DNA from: Pusillimonas caeni
GTDB lineage: Bacteria; Pseudomonadota; Gammaproteobacteria; Burkholderiales; Burkholderiaceae_B
Assembly (NCBI RefSeq): GCF_003545815.1
Contig: NZ_PDUW01000008.1
Location: 124,001 to 188,000, forward strand
Direction: 5' to 3'
DNA: 64,000 nucleotides
Shown here: positions 1 through 9,443 of the stretch, in pieces
Numbering within the stretch: the stretch's first letter is position 1
How the letters are laid out: each line of letters opens with the position of its first letter
Program-made: the position numbers and the translations under genes
The notes under the pieces: model-generated
Told to the model about the DNA's origin: nothing
The model's database searches: none
What the model saw: only the letters and a program-made list of their open reading frames with translations

Positions 1-41
1 TATGTTGCTAGTTAGCGAATCTCGGCAAGCCGCCACCGCAA

Positions 42-134
42 GCCGTTGGGGGTGATGCCGTTTAGGCCGGGCGTTGGAGGGCGCTGCCTCGGACCGCCCG
101 ACCGCCCGGCCTAAACGGCATCACCCCCGACGGC
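42..134. repeat. 32-bp inverted repeat with 29-nt loop
   Basis: Bases 42-73 and 103-134 are reverse complements at 31 of 32 positions. The one mismatch (T47 opposite G129) would be a G-U pair in RNA, so a transcript could pair along the whole arm. The loop is bases 74-102. There is no T-run on either side, so it is not a textbook intrinsic terminator. It lies about 70 bp beyond the stop codon of the leftward channel gene and may end transcription from one or both sides, or be a dispersed intergenic repeat. The gene to its left is outside the window. Confidence 0.85.
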
Positions 135-204
135 GCTTAAGGACCCAGATCGACAAATGAGCCTATATCGCTGCCCCGCCGCTCGCAATCCACGCAGACG
201 CGGA

Positions 205-1545
205 CTAAGAAGAGCGAGGCGGACCGGAACGCCCGGCGGCCGGCTCGGCCATCGCTGACCGAGCGGCGGCGCCTTGCAAACCATAGATGAAGTCGGCCCC
301 GGACGGCGCCTGGTACAGCTGCAGCGACAGTTCGGGCAATATGGCCAGCAGATGGTCGAACACGTCGCCCTGGATGCGCTCGTACTCCACCCAGGCGGTA
401 TTGGCCGAAAAACAGTACACCTCGACGGGAATGCCCTCGGACTCTGGCTCCATCATGCGCACGATCATCAGCATGTCCTGGCGCAACTCGTTGTGCTGCT
501 TCAGATAGGCCAGGGCGTAAGCCCGGAAGGTGCCCAGGTTGGTCAGGCGCCGCCGATTCACCGGTTCGACCGCCAGATCGCCCAGCGCCCGATTGCTTTC
601 CGCGATTTCGGCCTCTTTGCCCGCCAGATAGTCCTTCAGAAGTCCGAAGCGGGTCAGGTCCCGCACCTCGTCCTCGGTCAGAAAGCGCACCGTCGCCGCA
701 TTGATGCGCAAAGTGCGCTTGATGCGCCGACCGCCCGACTCGAACATATGCCGCCAGTTGCGGTAGCTCTCCGAGAACAGCTTGTAAGTGGGAATGGTGG
801 TGACCGTCTTGTCCCAGTTCTGCACCTTGACGGTGTGCAATGCAATGTCGATGACGAAGCCGTCGGCGTTGGCCTGCGGCATCTCGATCCAGTCGCCGAT
901 GCGCAGCATGTCGTTGGTGGTCATCTGCGTGCTGGCGACCAGCGACAGCAGCGTGTCCTTGAACACCAGCAGCAGCACCGCCGACAGCGCTCCCAGGCCG
1001 GACAGCATCAGCAGAGGCGACCGGTTGATCAGCAGGGAGAACACCAGAATGACGCAGATGCCCCACAGGATGATCTTGGCCAGTTCCAGATAGCCCTTGA
1101 TGGACCGGGTCTGCGCCCGCGTGGTGGCCGAGTAGGTGTCCAGCCAGGCGCGAAGCAAGCCGTTCAGGGCCATGAAGAAGAACACCAGGCACACCGCCTG
1201 CAGAAAACGCGATATGGGCTCGACGTATTTCTCGGTAATGGGCAGCAAGGTGACGTTGATCGTCAGGACCAGCATGGGTACCAGATAGCCGATATGGCGG
1301 AATACGCGCCGGCGATGCAGCGCCCTGGACCAGTCGTCGTGCCCTATCGCTTTCAGCATGCGGCGCGTTACCGTGACGGCCACCTTGTCAGTCAGCCAGC
1401 TGGCCAGGAACACCAGCACGGCCAGGACTACCAGCCCGATCACCACCTGAGCCCAGATCGAATCGGGAATGTGATTGCCCAGCCAGTTGTCGCCCAGCCA
1501 TTTGGCCATCAGATTGTTGTGTTCTACCGCAAGATCCATGTCCAT
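205..1545 (-). CDS. Mechanosensitive ion channel, MscS superfamily (YbdG type)
   Basis: An inner-membrane channel of 446 residues that would release small solutes under hypo-osmotic stress. Hydrophobic segments lie at about 34-51, 84-103, 113-132, 155-173 and 177-205. The last has the Gly/Ala-rich pore-helix pattern of MscS (SGLGALSAVLLLVFKDTLLS). The following beta domain (about 206-265) contains RIGDWIEM and the VQNWDKT strand. Length and the long C-terminal cytoplasmic part fit the YbdG/miniconductance subgroup better than the ~290-residue MscS itself. Two ATGs lie 6 nt apart (1545 and 1539); the first is used. It is divergent from argH. Confidence 0.9.
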   Translation of the reverse strand: MDMDLAVEHNNLMAKWLGDNWLGNHIPDSIWAQVVIGLVVLAVLVFLASWLTDKVAVTVTRRMLKAIGHDDWSRALHRRRVFRHIGYLVPMLVLTINVTLLPITEKYVEPISRFLQAVCLVFFFMALNGLLRAWLDTYSATTRAQTRSIKGYLELAKIILWGICVILVFSLLINRSPLLMLSGLGALSAVLLLVFKDTLLSLVASTQMTTNDMLRIGDWIEMPQANADGFVIDIALHTVKVQNWDKTVTTIPTYKLFSESYRNWRHMFESGGRRIKRTLRINAATVRFLTEDEVRDLTRFGLLKDYLAGKEAEIAESNRALGDLAVEPVNRRRLTNLGTFRAYALAYLKQHNELRQDMLMIVRMMEPESEGIPVEVYCFSANTAWVEYERIQGDVFDHLLAILPELSLQLYQAPSGADFIYGLQGAAARSAMAEPAAGRSGPPRSS

Positions 1546-1677
1546 GTTCAGCCCCGCATGGCAACGCCGCGCAACATCCGGCGGACGTTTCGCTGGCGTC
1601 AGGCAAACGCTTCGTACTGTACGAAAAGCCTAATACAATACCTCATTCGCGCAAGATTTCGTTACCTGCGCCTGTTT

Positions 1678-1683
1678 TATAAT
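1678..1683 (+). promoter_or_regulatory. Candidate argH -10 box (TATAAT)
   Basis: A perfect TATAAT hexamer lies 8 nt before the argH ATG at 1692. Transcription would begin at about 1690-1691, which would make the argH message leaderless or nearly so. No good -35 hexamer is seen at the usual spacing, and no Shine-Dalgarno sequence lies before the ATG. Confidence 0.5.
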
Positions 1684-1691
1684 CCGCCCTT

Positions 1692-3110
1692 ATGTCCAAA
1701 AACACCTCCCCATCCGGGCAAAGCCAATTTGCCAACAAAGCCCAGGCCTGGTCTGCGCGCTTTTCCGAACCGGTTTCCGACCTCGTCAAACGCTACACCG
1801 CCTCGGTCGACTTCGACCGCCGGCTGGCCGCGGTGGACATTCAGGGCTCTCTCGCTCACGCCGACATGCTGGCCGCCATCGGCATCATCAGCCAGCAGGA
1901 CAACGCCGACATCCAGCGCGGCATGGCGCAGATTCTGCAGGAAATCGAGCAGAACGCCTTCGAATGGTCGCTCGACCTCGAAGATGTGCACCTGAACATC
2001 GAAAAACGGCTGGTGGAGCTCATTGGCGATGCCGGCAAACGCCTGCACACTGGGCGCTCGCGCAATGACCAGGTGGCCACCGACATCCGCCTGTGGCTGC
2101 GCGCCGAGATCGACACCAGCATCGAATTGCTGCGCCAGCTGCGCCGCAATCTCGCCGGACTGGCCCTGCAGCACGCCGACACCATCCTGCCCGGCTTCAC
2201 CCACCTGCAGGTGGCCCAGCCCGTCACTTTCGGCCACCACCTGCTGGCCTATGCCGAAATGTTCGATCGCGACGCGCAGCGCCTGGCCGACTGCCGCAAG
2301 CGGGTCAACCGCCTGCCGCTGGGCGCCGCCGCGCTGGCCGGCACGTCCTACCCCATCGACCGCGAGCGTGTCGCGCGAGCGCTCGGCTTCGACGGCGTAT
2401 GCCGCAATTCGCTCGACGCCGTGTCCGACCGCGACTTCGCCATCGAGTTCTGCGCCGCCGCAGCGCTGGTCATGACCCACATCTCGCGACTGTCCGAAGA
2501 GCTTGTGCTGTGGATGAGCCCGCGGGTCGGCTTCATCGACCTGGCCGACCGCTTCTGCACGGGCAGCTCGATCATGCCCCAAAAGAAGAATCCCGACGTG
2601 CCCGAGCTGGCTCGCGGCAAGACCGGGCGAGTCAACGGCCATCTCGTCGCCCTGCTCACCCTCATGAAGGGCCAGCCCCTGGCCTACAACAAAGACAATC
2701 AAGAAGACAAAGAAGGCCTGTTCGACTCGGCCGACACCATACGCGACACGCTGACGATCTTCGTCGACATGGTCAGCGGCATCCGGGTCAAACCCGAAGC
2801 CATGCGCGCCGCGGCGCTGCAGGGGTTCGCCACCGCCACCGACCTGGCCGACTACCTCGTCAAGAAAGGCGTGCCCTTCCGCGACGCCCACGAAACCGTG
2901 GCCCATGCCGTGCGCAGCTGCGAAGAACAAGGCTGCGACCTGGCCGACCTGCCTCTCGAACAACTGCAGGCCTTCCACGCCTCGATCGAATCGGACGTGT
3001 TCGACGTGCTGACGCTGGAAGGCTCTGTGGCGGCCCGCAATCACATCGGCGGCACCGCGCCCGAGCGAGTCGAGGCCGAAGCGCAGCGGGTGCTGGACGA
3101 AACCCGCTGA
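1692..3110 (+). CDS. argH: Argininosuccinate lyase
   Basis: Cleaves argininosuccinate to arginine and fumarate, the last step of arginine biosynthesis, in the cytoplasm as a homotetramer. The 472-residue protein carries the fumarase/aspartase signature [12 protein letters not shown] at about residues 290-301, which includes the mobile catalytic-serine loop. It also has [13 protein letters not shown] near 118-130 and the conserved WSARFSEP start motif near residue 19, so the 1692 start is right even though no ribosome binding site is visible. Length matches the family. It stands alone, divergent from the channel gene and convergent with tpsB. Confidence 0.97.
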   Translation: MSKNTSPSGQSQFANKAQAWSARFSEPVSDLVKRYTASVDFDRRLAAVDIQGSLAHADMLAAIGIISQQDNADIQRGMAQILQEIEQNAFEWSLDLEDVHLNIEKRLVELIGDAGKRLHTGRSRNDQVATDIRLWLRAEIDTSIELLRQLRRNLAGLALQHADTILPGFTHLQVAQPVTFGHHLLAYAEMFDRDAQRLADCRKRVNRLPLGAAALAGTSYPIDRERVARALGFDGVCRNSLDAVSDRDFAIEFCAAAALVMTHISRLSEELVLWMSPRVGFIDLADRFCTGSSIMPQKKNPDVPELARGKTGRVNGHLVALLTLMKGQPLAYNKDNQEDKEGLFDSADTIRDTLTIFVDMVSGIRVKPEAMRAAALQGFATATDLADYLVKKGVPFRDAHETVAHAVRSCEEQGCDLADLPLEQLQAFHASIESDVFDVLTLEGSVAARNHIGGTAPERVEAEAQRVLDETR

Positions 3111-3172
3111 GCCATAAGGGCGGGGCCGCCGCCCGGCCTGTTCGAATACTCGCTTCGGCGGGCTGCGCCGAC

Positions 3173-4855
3173 TTAGAAATAGCGCAGCAACTGCACCCAG
3201 ACCCTGGGCTTGCGATCGGAATCGCTTTGCGGTTCTGAGCCCAGCCGCCACGCCGCTACGGCGCTGAGCTGCCAGCCGTACCGGGCCCAGCCAAGACTCA
3301 AGCCGGTGGCGCTCAGATCGCGGTGGTTGTCGCCCTCCGCCCAGGGCTTCTTGTTGACGGTGACGCGGCCGTGGTCGACAAAGGCGCCCACATGCCAGGC
3401 CGGCGCAAAGGCGTAGCGCAGCTCCATGCTTCCCATCCAGCCCTGGTCGCCGCTGGCCTCGCCCTGCGGATAGCCACGTACCCCGTAGGCCCCGCCCAGG
3501 CCCAGCTTCTCGGATGAATCCAGGTTCTTGCTCGCCCACTGTCCCTGCAGGCGGGTGTACAGGCTGAACTTGTCATTGAGCCGCTGCAGGCGCAGCAGCG
3601 ATGCCGTCAGCTTCTGGAAATCGCCCGCTGTTTTCGCCGTAAGGTCGTCGATGGCCTGATCCAGGGCGCTGCTCAGAGTCAGGCGGCCACTGCTGTACGA
3701 CAACGCGAAGCTCGTCACGCCCCCGCCGCCGAAATTGTCGCGGGCGTCGCCGGTGAGCGAGGCCGTCCAGACCCTGGAGTGCTTCAATGTGTCGAAGGCC
3801 AGCAGGTCGATCTTGTCGTGCAGGCGTTTGTAGTCGTATTGAAGCTGGCCGTACAGGCTGAAGTCGCGACCGCGCACCAGAGGCTGGATCAGATAGCCGC
3901 TGGCGATCTGCGCCCGGCCGTACGCATCCAGCACCTCGAAATCGCGCGCCAGTTCATAGCGCATATTGGAGAACGCAGCGCCCACACGCGTAGCCCAGGG
4001 TCCGACAGGAAGCTGGTAAGCCAGCCTGTAGTAGGTCTGGTATTCGTCCGTGCCCATCAGCCGCAACGTGGCCGCATCGCCCAGGCCCAGCGGGTTGTTC
4101 AGGTTGAGCGTGCCGCCCAGGCGCCACTGACCCGTATAGCGGCTGCCGTAGTTGTCCAGGTCGACCGAACCGCTTACCAGCGGACCGGGCTTCACGTTGA
4201 CCAGCAGGTCGGACGCGCCCACGCTGGCGCCGGGACGCAGGGTGGCGTCCACCGACACGCCGGGCAGGTCGGACACCAGCAAGAGGCTGCGTTCCAGCGT
4301 GTCGCCGCGCACTGAACCGCCCGACTCCAGATCGCTCAGGGGCGCCAATGCCCAGCCGCCGGCACGCGACCGGTTGTCCACCGATACCTCGCCATAGCGG
4401 CCCTCGAGTACGGCGATGCGCACCTGGCCGTCGTTGACCTCCTGCGCCGGCAGATAGGCGCGCGCCAGCAAATAGCCCTGCCGGCGATAGTAGGCCGTGA
4501 TGCGGGCCACGCCGGCCTGCAGCTGCGCCAGGCTCAGTTCGCGGCCCTTCAGATCGTCGAGCAGCGGCAGAAGCTGCTCGTCGCCAATGGCCTGGTTGCC
4601 GCTGAGCGCAAAGCTTTCCACCCGCGCCCTGGCGCCGTCCGAGGCCACGCCCGAATCTTCGGTGACGGGCAGCTCCAGCCGTAGACTGGAATCGGACGGC
4701 AGCGTCAGGGGCGCGGCCTCCATCTCGCGGATCGACTGCCCGGCGTCGGGCGTGCCCAGAATGGATTGCGCGAACGCGGGCCCGGCCAGCGATACAGAGG
4801 CCAGCGCCAGAAGCACCCGGGACAAGCCCGGGACAAAACGGCTCGTGGGCGCCAT
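3173..4855 (-). CDS. TpsB outer-membrane transporter of a two-partner secretion system (ShlB/FhaC family)
   Basis: Exports the TpsA exoprotein encoded just upstream through the outer membrane. The 560-residue precursor has a signal peptide ending in the ...SLAGPAFA-Q region. Two POTRA domains follow (about 60-195), including the LARAYLPAQEV and VRIAVLEGRYG strands, and then a 16-strand barrel domain. Near the C terminus it has GLGGAYGVRGYPQGEASGD, the VRGY/F signature of the loop-6 motif, and it ends in the aromatic RYF expected of an outer-membrane protein. The start at 4855 follows the tpsA stop by one base, so translation is probably coupled. Length is typical. Confidence 0.95.
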   Translation of the reverse strand: MAPTSRFVPGLSRVLLALASVSLAGPAFAQSILGTPDAGQSIREMEAAPLTLPSDSSLRLELPVTEDSGVASDGARARVESFALSGNQAIGDEQLLPLLDDLKGRELSLAQLQAGVARITAYYRRQGYLLARAYLPAQEVNDGQVRIAVLEGRYGEVSVDNRSRAGGWALAPLSDLESGGSVRGDTLERSLLLVSDLPGVSVDATLRPGASVGASDLLVNVKPGPLVSGSVDLDNYGSRYTGQWRLGGTLNLNNPLGLGDAATLRLMGTDEYQTYYRLAYQLPVGPWATRVGAAFSNMRYELARDFEVLDAYGRAQIASGYLIQPLVRGRDFSLYGQLQYDYKRLHDKIDLLAFDTLKHSRVWTASLTGDARDNFGGGGVTSFALSYSSGRLTLSSALDQAIDDLTAKTAGDFQKLTASLLRLQRLNDKFSLYTRLQGQWASKNLDSSEKLGLGGAYGVRGYPQGEASGDQGWMGSMELRYAFAPAWHVGAFVDHGRVTVNKKPWAEGDNHRDLSATGLSLGWARYGWQLSAVAAWRLGSEPQSDSDRKPRVWVQLLRYF

Positions 4856-4856
4856 G

Positions 4857-7800
4857 TCAGATTCCTTCGGGCATGCGCAGCCCATTGTTTTCTATGTGAT
4901 ACAGGGATTGAGGCTGCGAACCGCCGGAAACCGGGCCGGCTGTCCCATCGCCTTGATGCTGATCGAAGGCCATGGGCCCTTGCTGCATAGTGTGGGCCGA
5001 CACGGTCGCCGCATGGTAGGCCGGCGCCAGCTCACCCAGATAGTCGTCGACGGTGCCCGGCAGCACGACCAGTTGTCCGTCGACGAAATCCAGCACATAG
5101 TTTGCTCCGGCGGCCAGACTGCCCTGCCTGATCGCATACGCGCCCAGGCCCTCGCCCGGATCCCGGTTCAGAACTCCGCTGAGCCGGTCGTCGAAGGCCA
5201 GACTGCCCCCCGTGATGCGCCAGGTCAGCGCCGGGTCGGCCTGGCCGAAATATTTGCGCTGGTCATCGGCCGTGACCATGATGGAACGAGGAGTAATGCT
5301 CAATGCGGCGCCCGAGAATTCGGCGACTTGGTAATTGTCGTTGCCCAGGCTGCCCAGCCCGATCGCATAGCGTCCCACATTCTCGCCGCCCGCCCGCGCC
5401 AGCGCGCCATTCAGGCTGTCGCCCGCCACCAATCCCTGCCCACCCACGGTGTAGCTCAGCGAAGGATCGGCATTGCCGTAGACCTTGCCCTGGTCCCGGG
5501 CCGAAATAGTGATGGCGCGCCGGTCGATGCGGCCGACGTCGGCTGATGCCGAGGCATTGATCCGATAGCCGTAGATCTTAGCGCCGCTATCGGCCTCATA
5601 GGCTTCCAGAATCTGCAGACCGTCAACCGTTACGGTTTTGCCTGCAGCGGCGTTCTGGTCGCTGTAGCGCCCTTTCGCGGGCTTGGAAAACGCGACGTGG
5701 TCGCCATCCTGCAAGCCGGCCTTCAGCACATAATTTGAATCCGTAATGGCGGCGGCGTCTGTGCCGTCATAGGTTTTGTCGACCACCCCCTTCAAGCCCA
5801 CATCGAGCACCGGCGCCAGGGTATACAACACGCCATTGCCTTGGCCCAGCACAGCGCTGCTTCCGTAGCGAGCGTTGTATTGCTTGAAATCGTAGGCCAG
5901 TCCGTCCAGATTGGTTTGCGCGGGGCCCTGCGACCAGACGCGCCAGCTTCCGTCGTTGGCCTGCAGGGCATCCGCGCCCATCTCGTTGCGAAACGCGCCG
6001 GCGCTGACCAGGTCAATGTCGCCCTTCCCGACAACGCGAACCACTCCTGACGGTGGGGCCGTCATCGTGGGCCCAAAGGGCGGAATCAGAACTAGGTCGC
6101 CCGCCGTCGTGCGAATGAGGATGTTGCCGTCACCCGCGACAGTGGCCTCTTCCACCTCCAGCCGTTTGCCATTGACTAAACTCAGCCCACTCCGCGCCGA
6201 CGCGACGAGATTATCGATCTGATGCACGCCCTGGTACAGCGCGATCGCTCCATCGTTGCTCCTTACCTCAAGCTGTGGAGTAGTGATAGCCCCGTCGCCG
6301 TTGGCAACGATGTCTCCCTCGGCCTCCATGAAGACGGCCTCCGCCGACAAACCCGCGCCCAGGACGATGGCGCCATCCGAACTGATGTCGATCACGCCTT
6401 CTCCATCTATGGACACATCACCATTGATCACGATGTCGCCAAGCGAGGGATTGCAACTGCAGGTCTCCAGATCGATAAATCCGCCGCCGGCAACCGTTAC
6501 CCTGTCGTTGATGCGCAAGCTGTTGCCACTGAGGGCGATCTGCGCCTCGTCGCCTGTTATCGATACTTTGGAATCGATCGTAAGATCGCCGCCAAGCAGT
6601 GTGATCGTTCCATCCTGGCCTGCAATCGATATGTCTCCCGCCGTCCAGATACCGTCGTCCGCCATCATGAAGATGTTGCCGCGGTCACCGGTTATCGATA
6701 CGGCGTCGTTGACCAGAATATCCCCGCAGCCGGATTCGCGGCAGGCTACGAAGGCGATCGTTCCATCGTGCCCGTTTATTGAAACCGGGGAATCGACGGA
6801 CACATCGCCGCCGATCATGGCGATCGCGCCCGCGTTCCCGTCGATGGAAACATTGCCGCCTATCGAGATGACGCCATCTGCAGGCACGAAAGTGCTCGAT
6901 TCATCGTAGTTGGCGGGTATCACCTCGTCCCCGAGAATATCGGTGCATTCGGAGTCGCCGCAGGCCACGAGCGCGATGGCTCCCTGCCCTCCCTCGATCG
7001 ATATCGAAGAGCCTTCCTCTGTAGTGAGTCCGCCGCCAAGCAGGGCGATCGCCCCATCGTCTCCGGTGATCGACACGTCGCCGGCTATCGATATCCCCCC
7101 GCCTGCGGCCATCATGATGCTGCCTTGGTCGCCTTCTATCGCCACTTCGCCGTTTAGCGCCATCTGCCCGCATTCGCCGCCGCAAGCGCCGAATGCCATC
7201 GTTGCAGAATCGCCTTGTATGGATACTTTGGAATCGATCGACAGATTGCCTCCGATCAGGGTGATCAAACCTTCATCTCCGTCGATCTGGACGTCGCCGC
7301 CGAGCGAGAGGTCGCCCTGCGCCATGGCGATAATCGAGGCTTCGTTGCCGATCGCCGTCAGTGTGGAGTCGCTGCCTGTTGACAGGCCATGCCCGGCAAG
7401 GCTGATGCTTCCCTCAGTCCCATAGACCGCCATATCGCCCGTTATCGAGACGTCGCCGTTCGCAATCAGTGAGATGCTTCCATTATTGCCGTGTATTGAA
7501 ACTTGGCTGTTTATCGCGATATCGCCTCCATCACTCCCCTCACCCGCGTAGAGTTGCAATCCCGCGTCGTCTCCAATGGCCGTGATGTTGGCGTTGACGT
7601 TAATGTTGCGGTGCGCGGAAAGCGTCAGGGTTGTTCCGGCATTCCAACCGACGGCGCCATCGACATGGATGTCGCCCGCCTCATCGCCATGATCGACAGT
7701 TTCAATCGATATATCGGTAGTAGCCAGTTGAGTTGACAGCGTGTCCGCCCCTATTCCACTGTCAGTTTTGGGATCGTTGCCCGCCCTGATCGTGAAATCC

Positions 7801-8795
7801 GTCGGATCGATCAGCCACGTGCCCGTCTTGCCTTGCGGCGCCAGGGTCGTAACCTTGACGCCGTCGGCGATCTGCACATGCGCGCCGGACGTATCGATAA
7901 AGCCGCCATCGCCGCCATCAGGCGCGCTGGCGTCCAGCTTGCCGTCCACCTTCACCGTGCCGCCGGCGAAATCGCCCAGCAGCACGATTTTGCCGGCGCG
8001 GTTTTGCAGGGTGCGGGCTTCGACTACACCGGTGTTGTTCACCACTGTCTGCAACAGGGCGTCGGAGGCGCTGGCGGTCATGAGGACCTGGCCGCCGTCC
8101 GCCTGGATGAGTTGGCCGTTGTCGACCAGAGCGTTCTTGGCGGCCTGGTCGACCTGCACGTTGAGCAGGCCGTCGCCGGCAAAGTCGAGCGTGACGGCAT
8201 TGCCCGCGGCCAGCGCGACGGTGCCCATGCGGGCCTGGATGACGCCCTGGTTGTGCACCTGCCCGCCCAGCAGGGCCACGGCGCCGCCGTCGCCCGCGTT
8301 GATGCGGCCCCGGTTCACCACGGGCGCCGGGTTGCCGTTGCCCTGGAAGCGATAGTGGCCGGCCATGAAGTCGGCGTTGCCGATGTCGAGGGTGGAGGCC
8401 ACCAGCCCGCCAACGTTCACTTGCGCATTCTGGCCGAACAGCACCCCATTGGGATTGATCAGGAAGACCCGGCCGTTGGCCTGGAGCTGGCCCATGATCT
8501 GCGAGGCGTCGGGCCCCAGCACCCGGTTGAGCGCCACGGCGTCGCGCCCGGGCTGGTTGAACTGAACGGTATTGTCCGCGCCGATATCGAATTGCCGCCA
8601 GTCGATGGCCAGACGATGGCTGGCCTGGTCGATGACCAGTTTGCCCCCGGCCGCCGCGCCGATGGAGCCTGAACCGGCCACCACCTGGCCGCCGGCTGGC
8701 AGCCCCTGGCCCAGGGCCGGGGCCGACGCGAAAAGGCCGGCCACCAGCCAGGCGCCACGCGCCCGGCTCCATACGATGCTGAATATGCGGTTCAT
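4857..8795 (-). CDS. TpsA filamentous-haemagglutinin-like adhesin
   Basis: A secreted 1312-residue beta-helical exoprotein, partner of the TpsB below. The start at 8795 is preceded by GGGGAC and gives a signal peptide (ARGAWLVAGLFASAPALGQG). The TPS secretion domain (about 30-280) contains the NPNGVLFG and GG(L)VAST motifs. Residues about 370-880 are an irregular repeat of roughly 20-25 residues built on VSIxGDxGxIxLxGG. Cys-pair loops such as ACGGECG and ACRESGCG interrupt it. A YDG domain (VDKTYDGTDAA) and two MBG-type domains (KVYGNADPSLSY and KYFGQADPALTW) follow. The name rests on domain order; the ligand is unknown. Its promoter is probably in the AT-rich stretch at 8925-9000. Confidence 0.93.
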   Translation of the reverse strand: MNRIFSIVWSRARGAWLVAGLFASAPALGQGLPAGGQVVAGSGSIGAAAGGKLVIDQASHRLAIDWRQFDIGADNTVQFNQPGRDAVALNRVLGPDASQIMGQLQANGRVFLINPNGVLFGQNAQVNVGGLVASTLDIGNADFMAGHYRFQGNGNPAPVVNRGRINAGDGGAVALLGGQVHNQGVIQARMGTVALAAGNAVTLDFAGDGLLNVQVDQAAKNALVDNGQLIQADGGQVLMTASASDALLQTVVNNTGVVEARTLQNRAGKIVLLGDFAGGTVKVDGKLDASAPDGGDGGFIDTSGAHVQIADGVKVTTLAPQGKTGTWLIDPTDFTIRAGNDPKTDSGIGADTLSTQLATTDISIETVDHGDEAGDIHVDGAVGWNAGTTLTLSAHRNINVNANITAIGDDAGLQLYAGEGSDGGDIAINSQVSIHGNNGSISLIANGDVSITGDMAVYGTEGSISLAGHGLSTGSDSTLTAIGNEASIIAMAQGDLSLGGDVQIDGDEGLITLIGGNLSIDSKVSIQGDSATMAFGACGGECGQMALNGEVAIEGDQGSIMMAAGGGISIAGDVSITGDDGAIALLGGGLTTEEGSSISIEGGQGAIALVACGDSECTDILGDEVIPANYDESSTFVPADGVISIGGNVSIDGNAGAIAMIGGDVSVDSPVSINGHDGTIAFVACRESGCGDILVNDAVSITGDRGNIFMMADDGIWTAGDISIAGQDGTITLLGGDLTIDSKVSITGDEAQIALSGNSLRINDRVTVAGGGFIDLETCSCNPSLGDIVINGDVSIDGEGVIDISSDGAIVLGAGLSAEAVFMEAEGDIVANGDGAITTPQLEVRSNDGAIALYQGVHQIDNLVASARSGLSLVNGKRLEVEEATVAGDGNILIRTTAGDLVLIPPFGPTMTAPPSGVVRVVGKGDIDLVSAGAFRNEMGADALQANDGSWRVWSQGPAQTNLDGLAYDFKQYNARYGSSAVLGQGNGVLYTLAPVLDVGLKGVVDKTYDGTDAAAITDSNYVLKAGLQDGDHVAFSKPAKGRYSDQNAAAGKTVTVDGLQILEAYEADSGAKIYGYRINASASADVGRIDRRAITISARDQGKVYGNADPSLSYTVGGQGLVAGDSLNGALARAGGENVGRYAIGLGSLGNDNYQVAEFSGAALSITPRSIMVTADDQRKYFGQADPALTWRITGGSLAFDDRLSGVLNRDPGEGLGAYAIRQGSLAAGANYVLDFVDGQLVVLPGTVDDYLGELAPAYHAATVSAHTMQQGPMAFDQHQGDGTAGPVSGGSQPQSLYHIENNGLRMPEGI

Positions 8796-8924
8796 CTTGT
8801 CCCCAAGAAGTGGTCTATATGCCACATGGCCGGTGCGCCTTGCAGGCTCACTGCCATGAGCCGGGGAATCTCGCCGCCTTTGGCGTAGTTTCACCGCGCT
8901 GAGACCGAGGCGCAGGCAATGTTT

Positions 8925-9005
8925 TATACGTTAGGTTTATTTTCGAAATATTCTAAATTAATTAATTCGTATTACGTCTTTTTGATTCTTTTGGTAACTT
9001 GAGTG
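8925..9005 (-). promoter_or_regulatory. AT-rich upstream region of the tps operon
   Basis: A sharply AT-rich block in a GC-rich setting, about 130-210 bp upstream of the tpsA start, with runs such as AATTAATTAATTCG. It is the only promoter-like stretch between tpsA and the small gene at 9067-9276. No single -35/-10 pair is assigned. Confidence 0.35.
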
Positions 9006-9010
9006 GCAAC

Positions 9011-9037
9011 AAAAAAGGGCTGAGCCCGAAAAGCCCG
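9011..9037 (-). terminator. Intrinsic terminator of the small gene
   Basis: Read leftward, a GGGCT...AGCCC hairpin (9017-9035) runs into six Ts (9016-9011). It lies 30 bp after the stop of the 69-codon gene and would separate it from tpsA. Confidence 0.7.
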
Positions 9038-9066
9038 CCCATCAGTCCGCCAGAAGGGAAAATTGC

Positions 9067-9276
9067 TTATTCGTGAGAGCCGGCACCGGTCAGCGAACTC
9101 TCGAAATAGGAAACGACCTCGCCTCGGTCGATCGAGACGCACAGTCGGCGCGCGGAGTCGGCCACGACGTCCACGGCTTGTTCGAGCGATCGGACCGCAT
9201 ACAGGTTGTCGAGCAAGGAAGCGTCCTGGCTGGTGAGGCGATGCAGGGTTTCAAGGGTCTGGAGCGAAATGTTCAT
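9067..9276 (-). CDS. Small protein of unknown function (69 aa)
   Basis: Not recognised. The start at 9276 is the likely one; a longer frame from 9303 adds nine residues. The predicted protein is helical and acidic, beginning MNISLQTLETLHRL, with one cysteine and no signal peptide or membrane segment. It has its own terminator and is divergent from the BTAD-type regulator. That placement would suit an accessory or target of the regulator, but nothing in the sequence proves it. Confidence 0.55.
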   Translation of the reverse strand: MNISLQTLETLHRLTSQDASLLDNLYAVRSLEQAVDVVADSARRLCVSIDRGEVVSYFESSLTGAGSHE

Positions 9277-9443
9277 GGGTCTCTCGTGCGTCAAAAGTGG
9301 CAAACGGACAGGGTCGCGTGCGGGTTGAACAGTGGCGCGCGTTCGGCCGGCGCGTTATGCTTGGCCAAACAGTTCACAAAAAACTTACATTTGTATTGAT
9401 TTGACCAAAGCAGCGTAAGCCGCCCGTAAGCCAGAATGCGCTC

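Noticed and set aside
3118-3134. GC-rich hairpin GGGCGG/CCGCCC after argH as a terminator
   Set aside because: A weak 6-bp stem with no T-run; not distinguishable from GC background.
6300-7500. Repetitive DNA resembling a CRISPR or tandem array
   Set aside because: The repetition is at the protein level inside tpsA (irregular 20-25 residue units) and has no constant DNA repeat or spacers.
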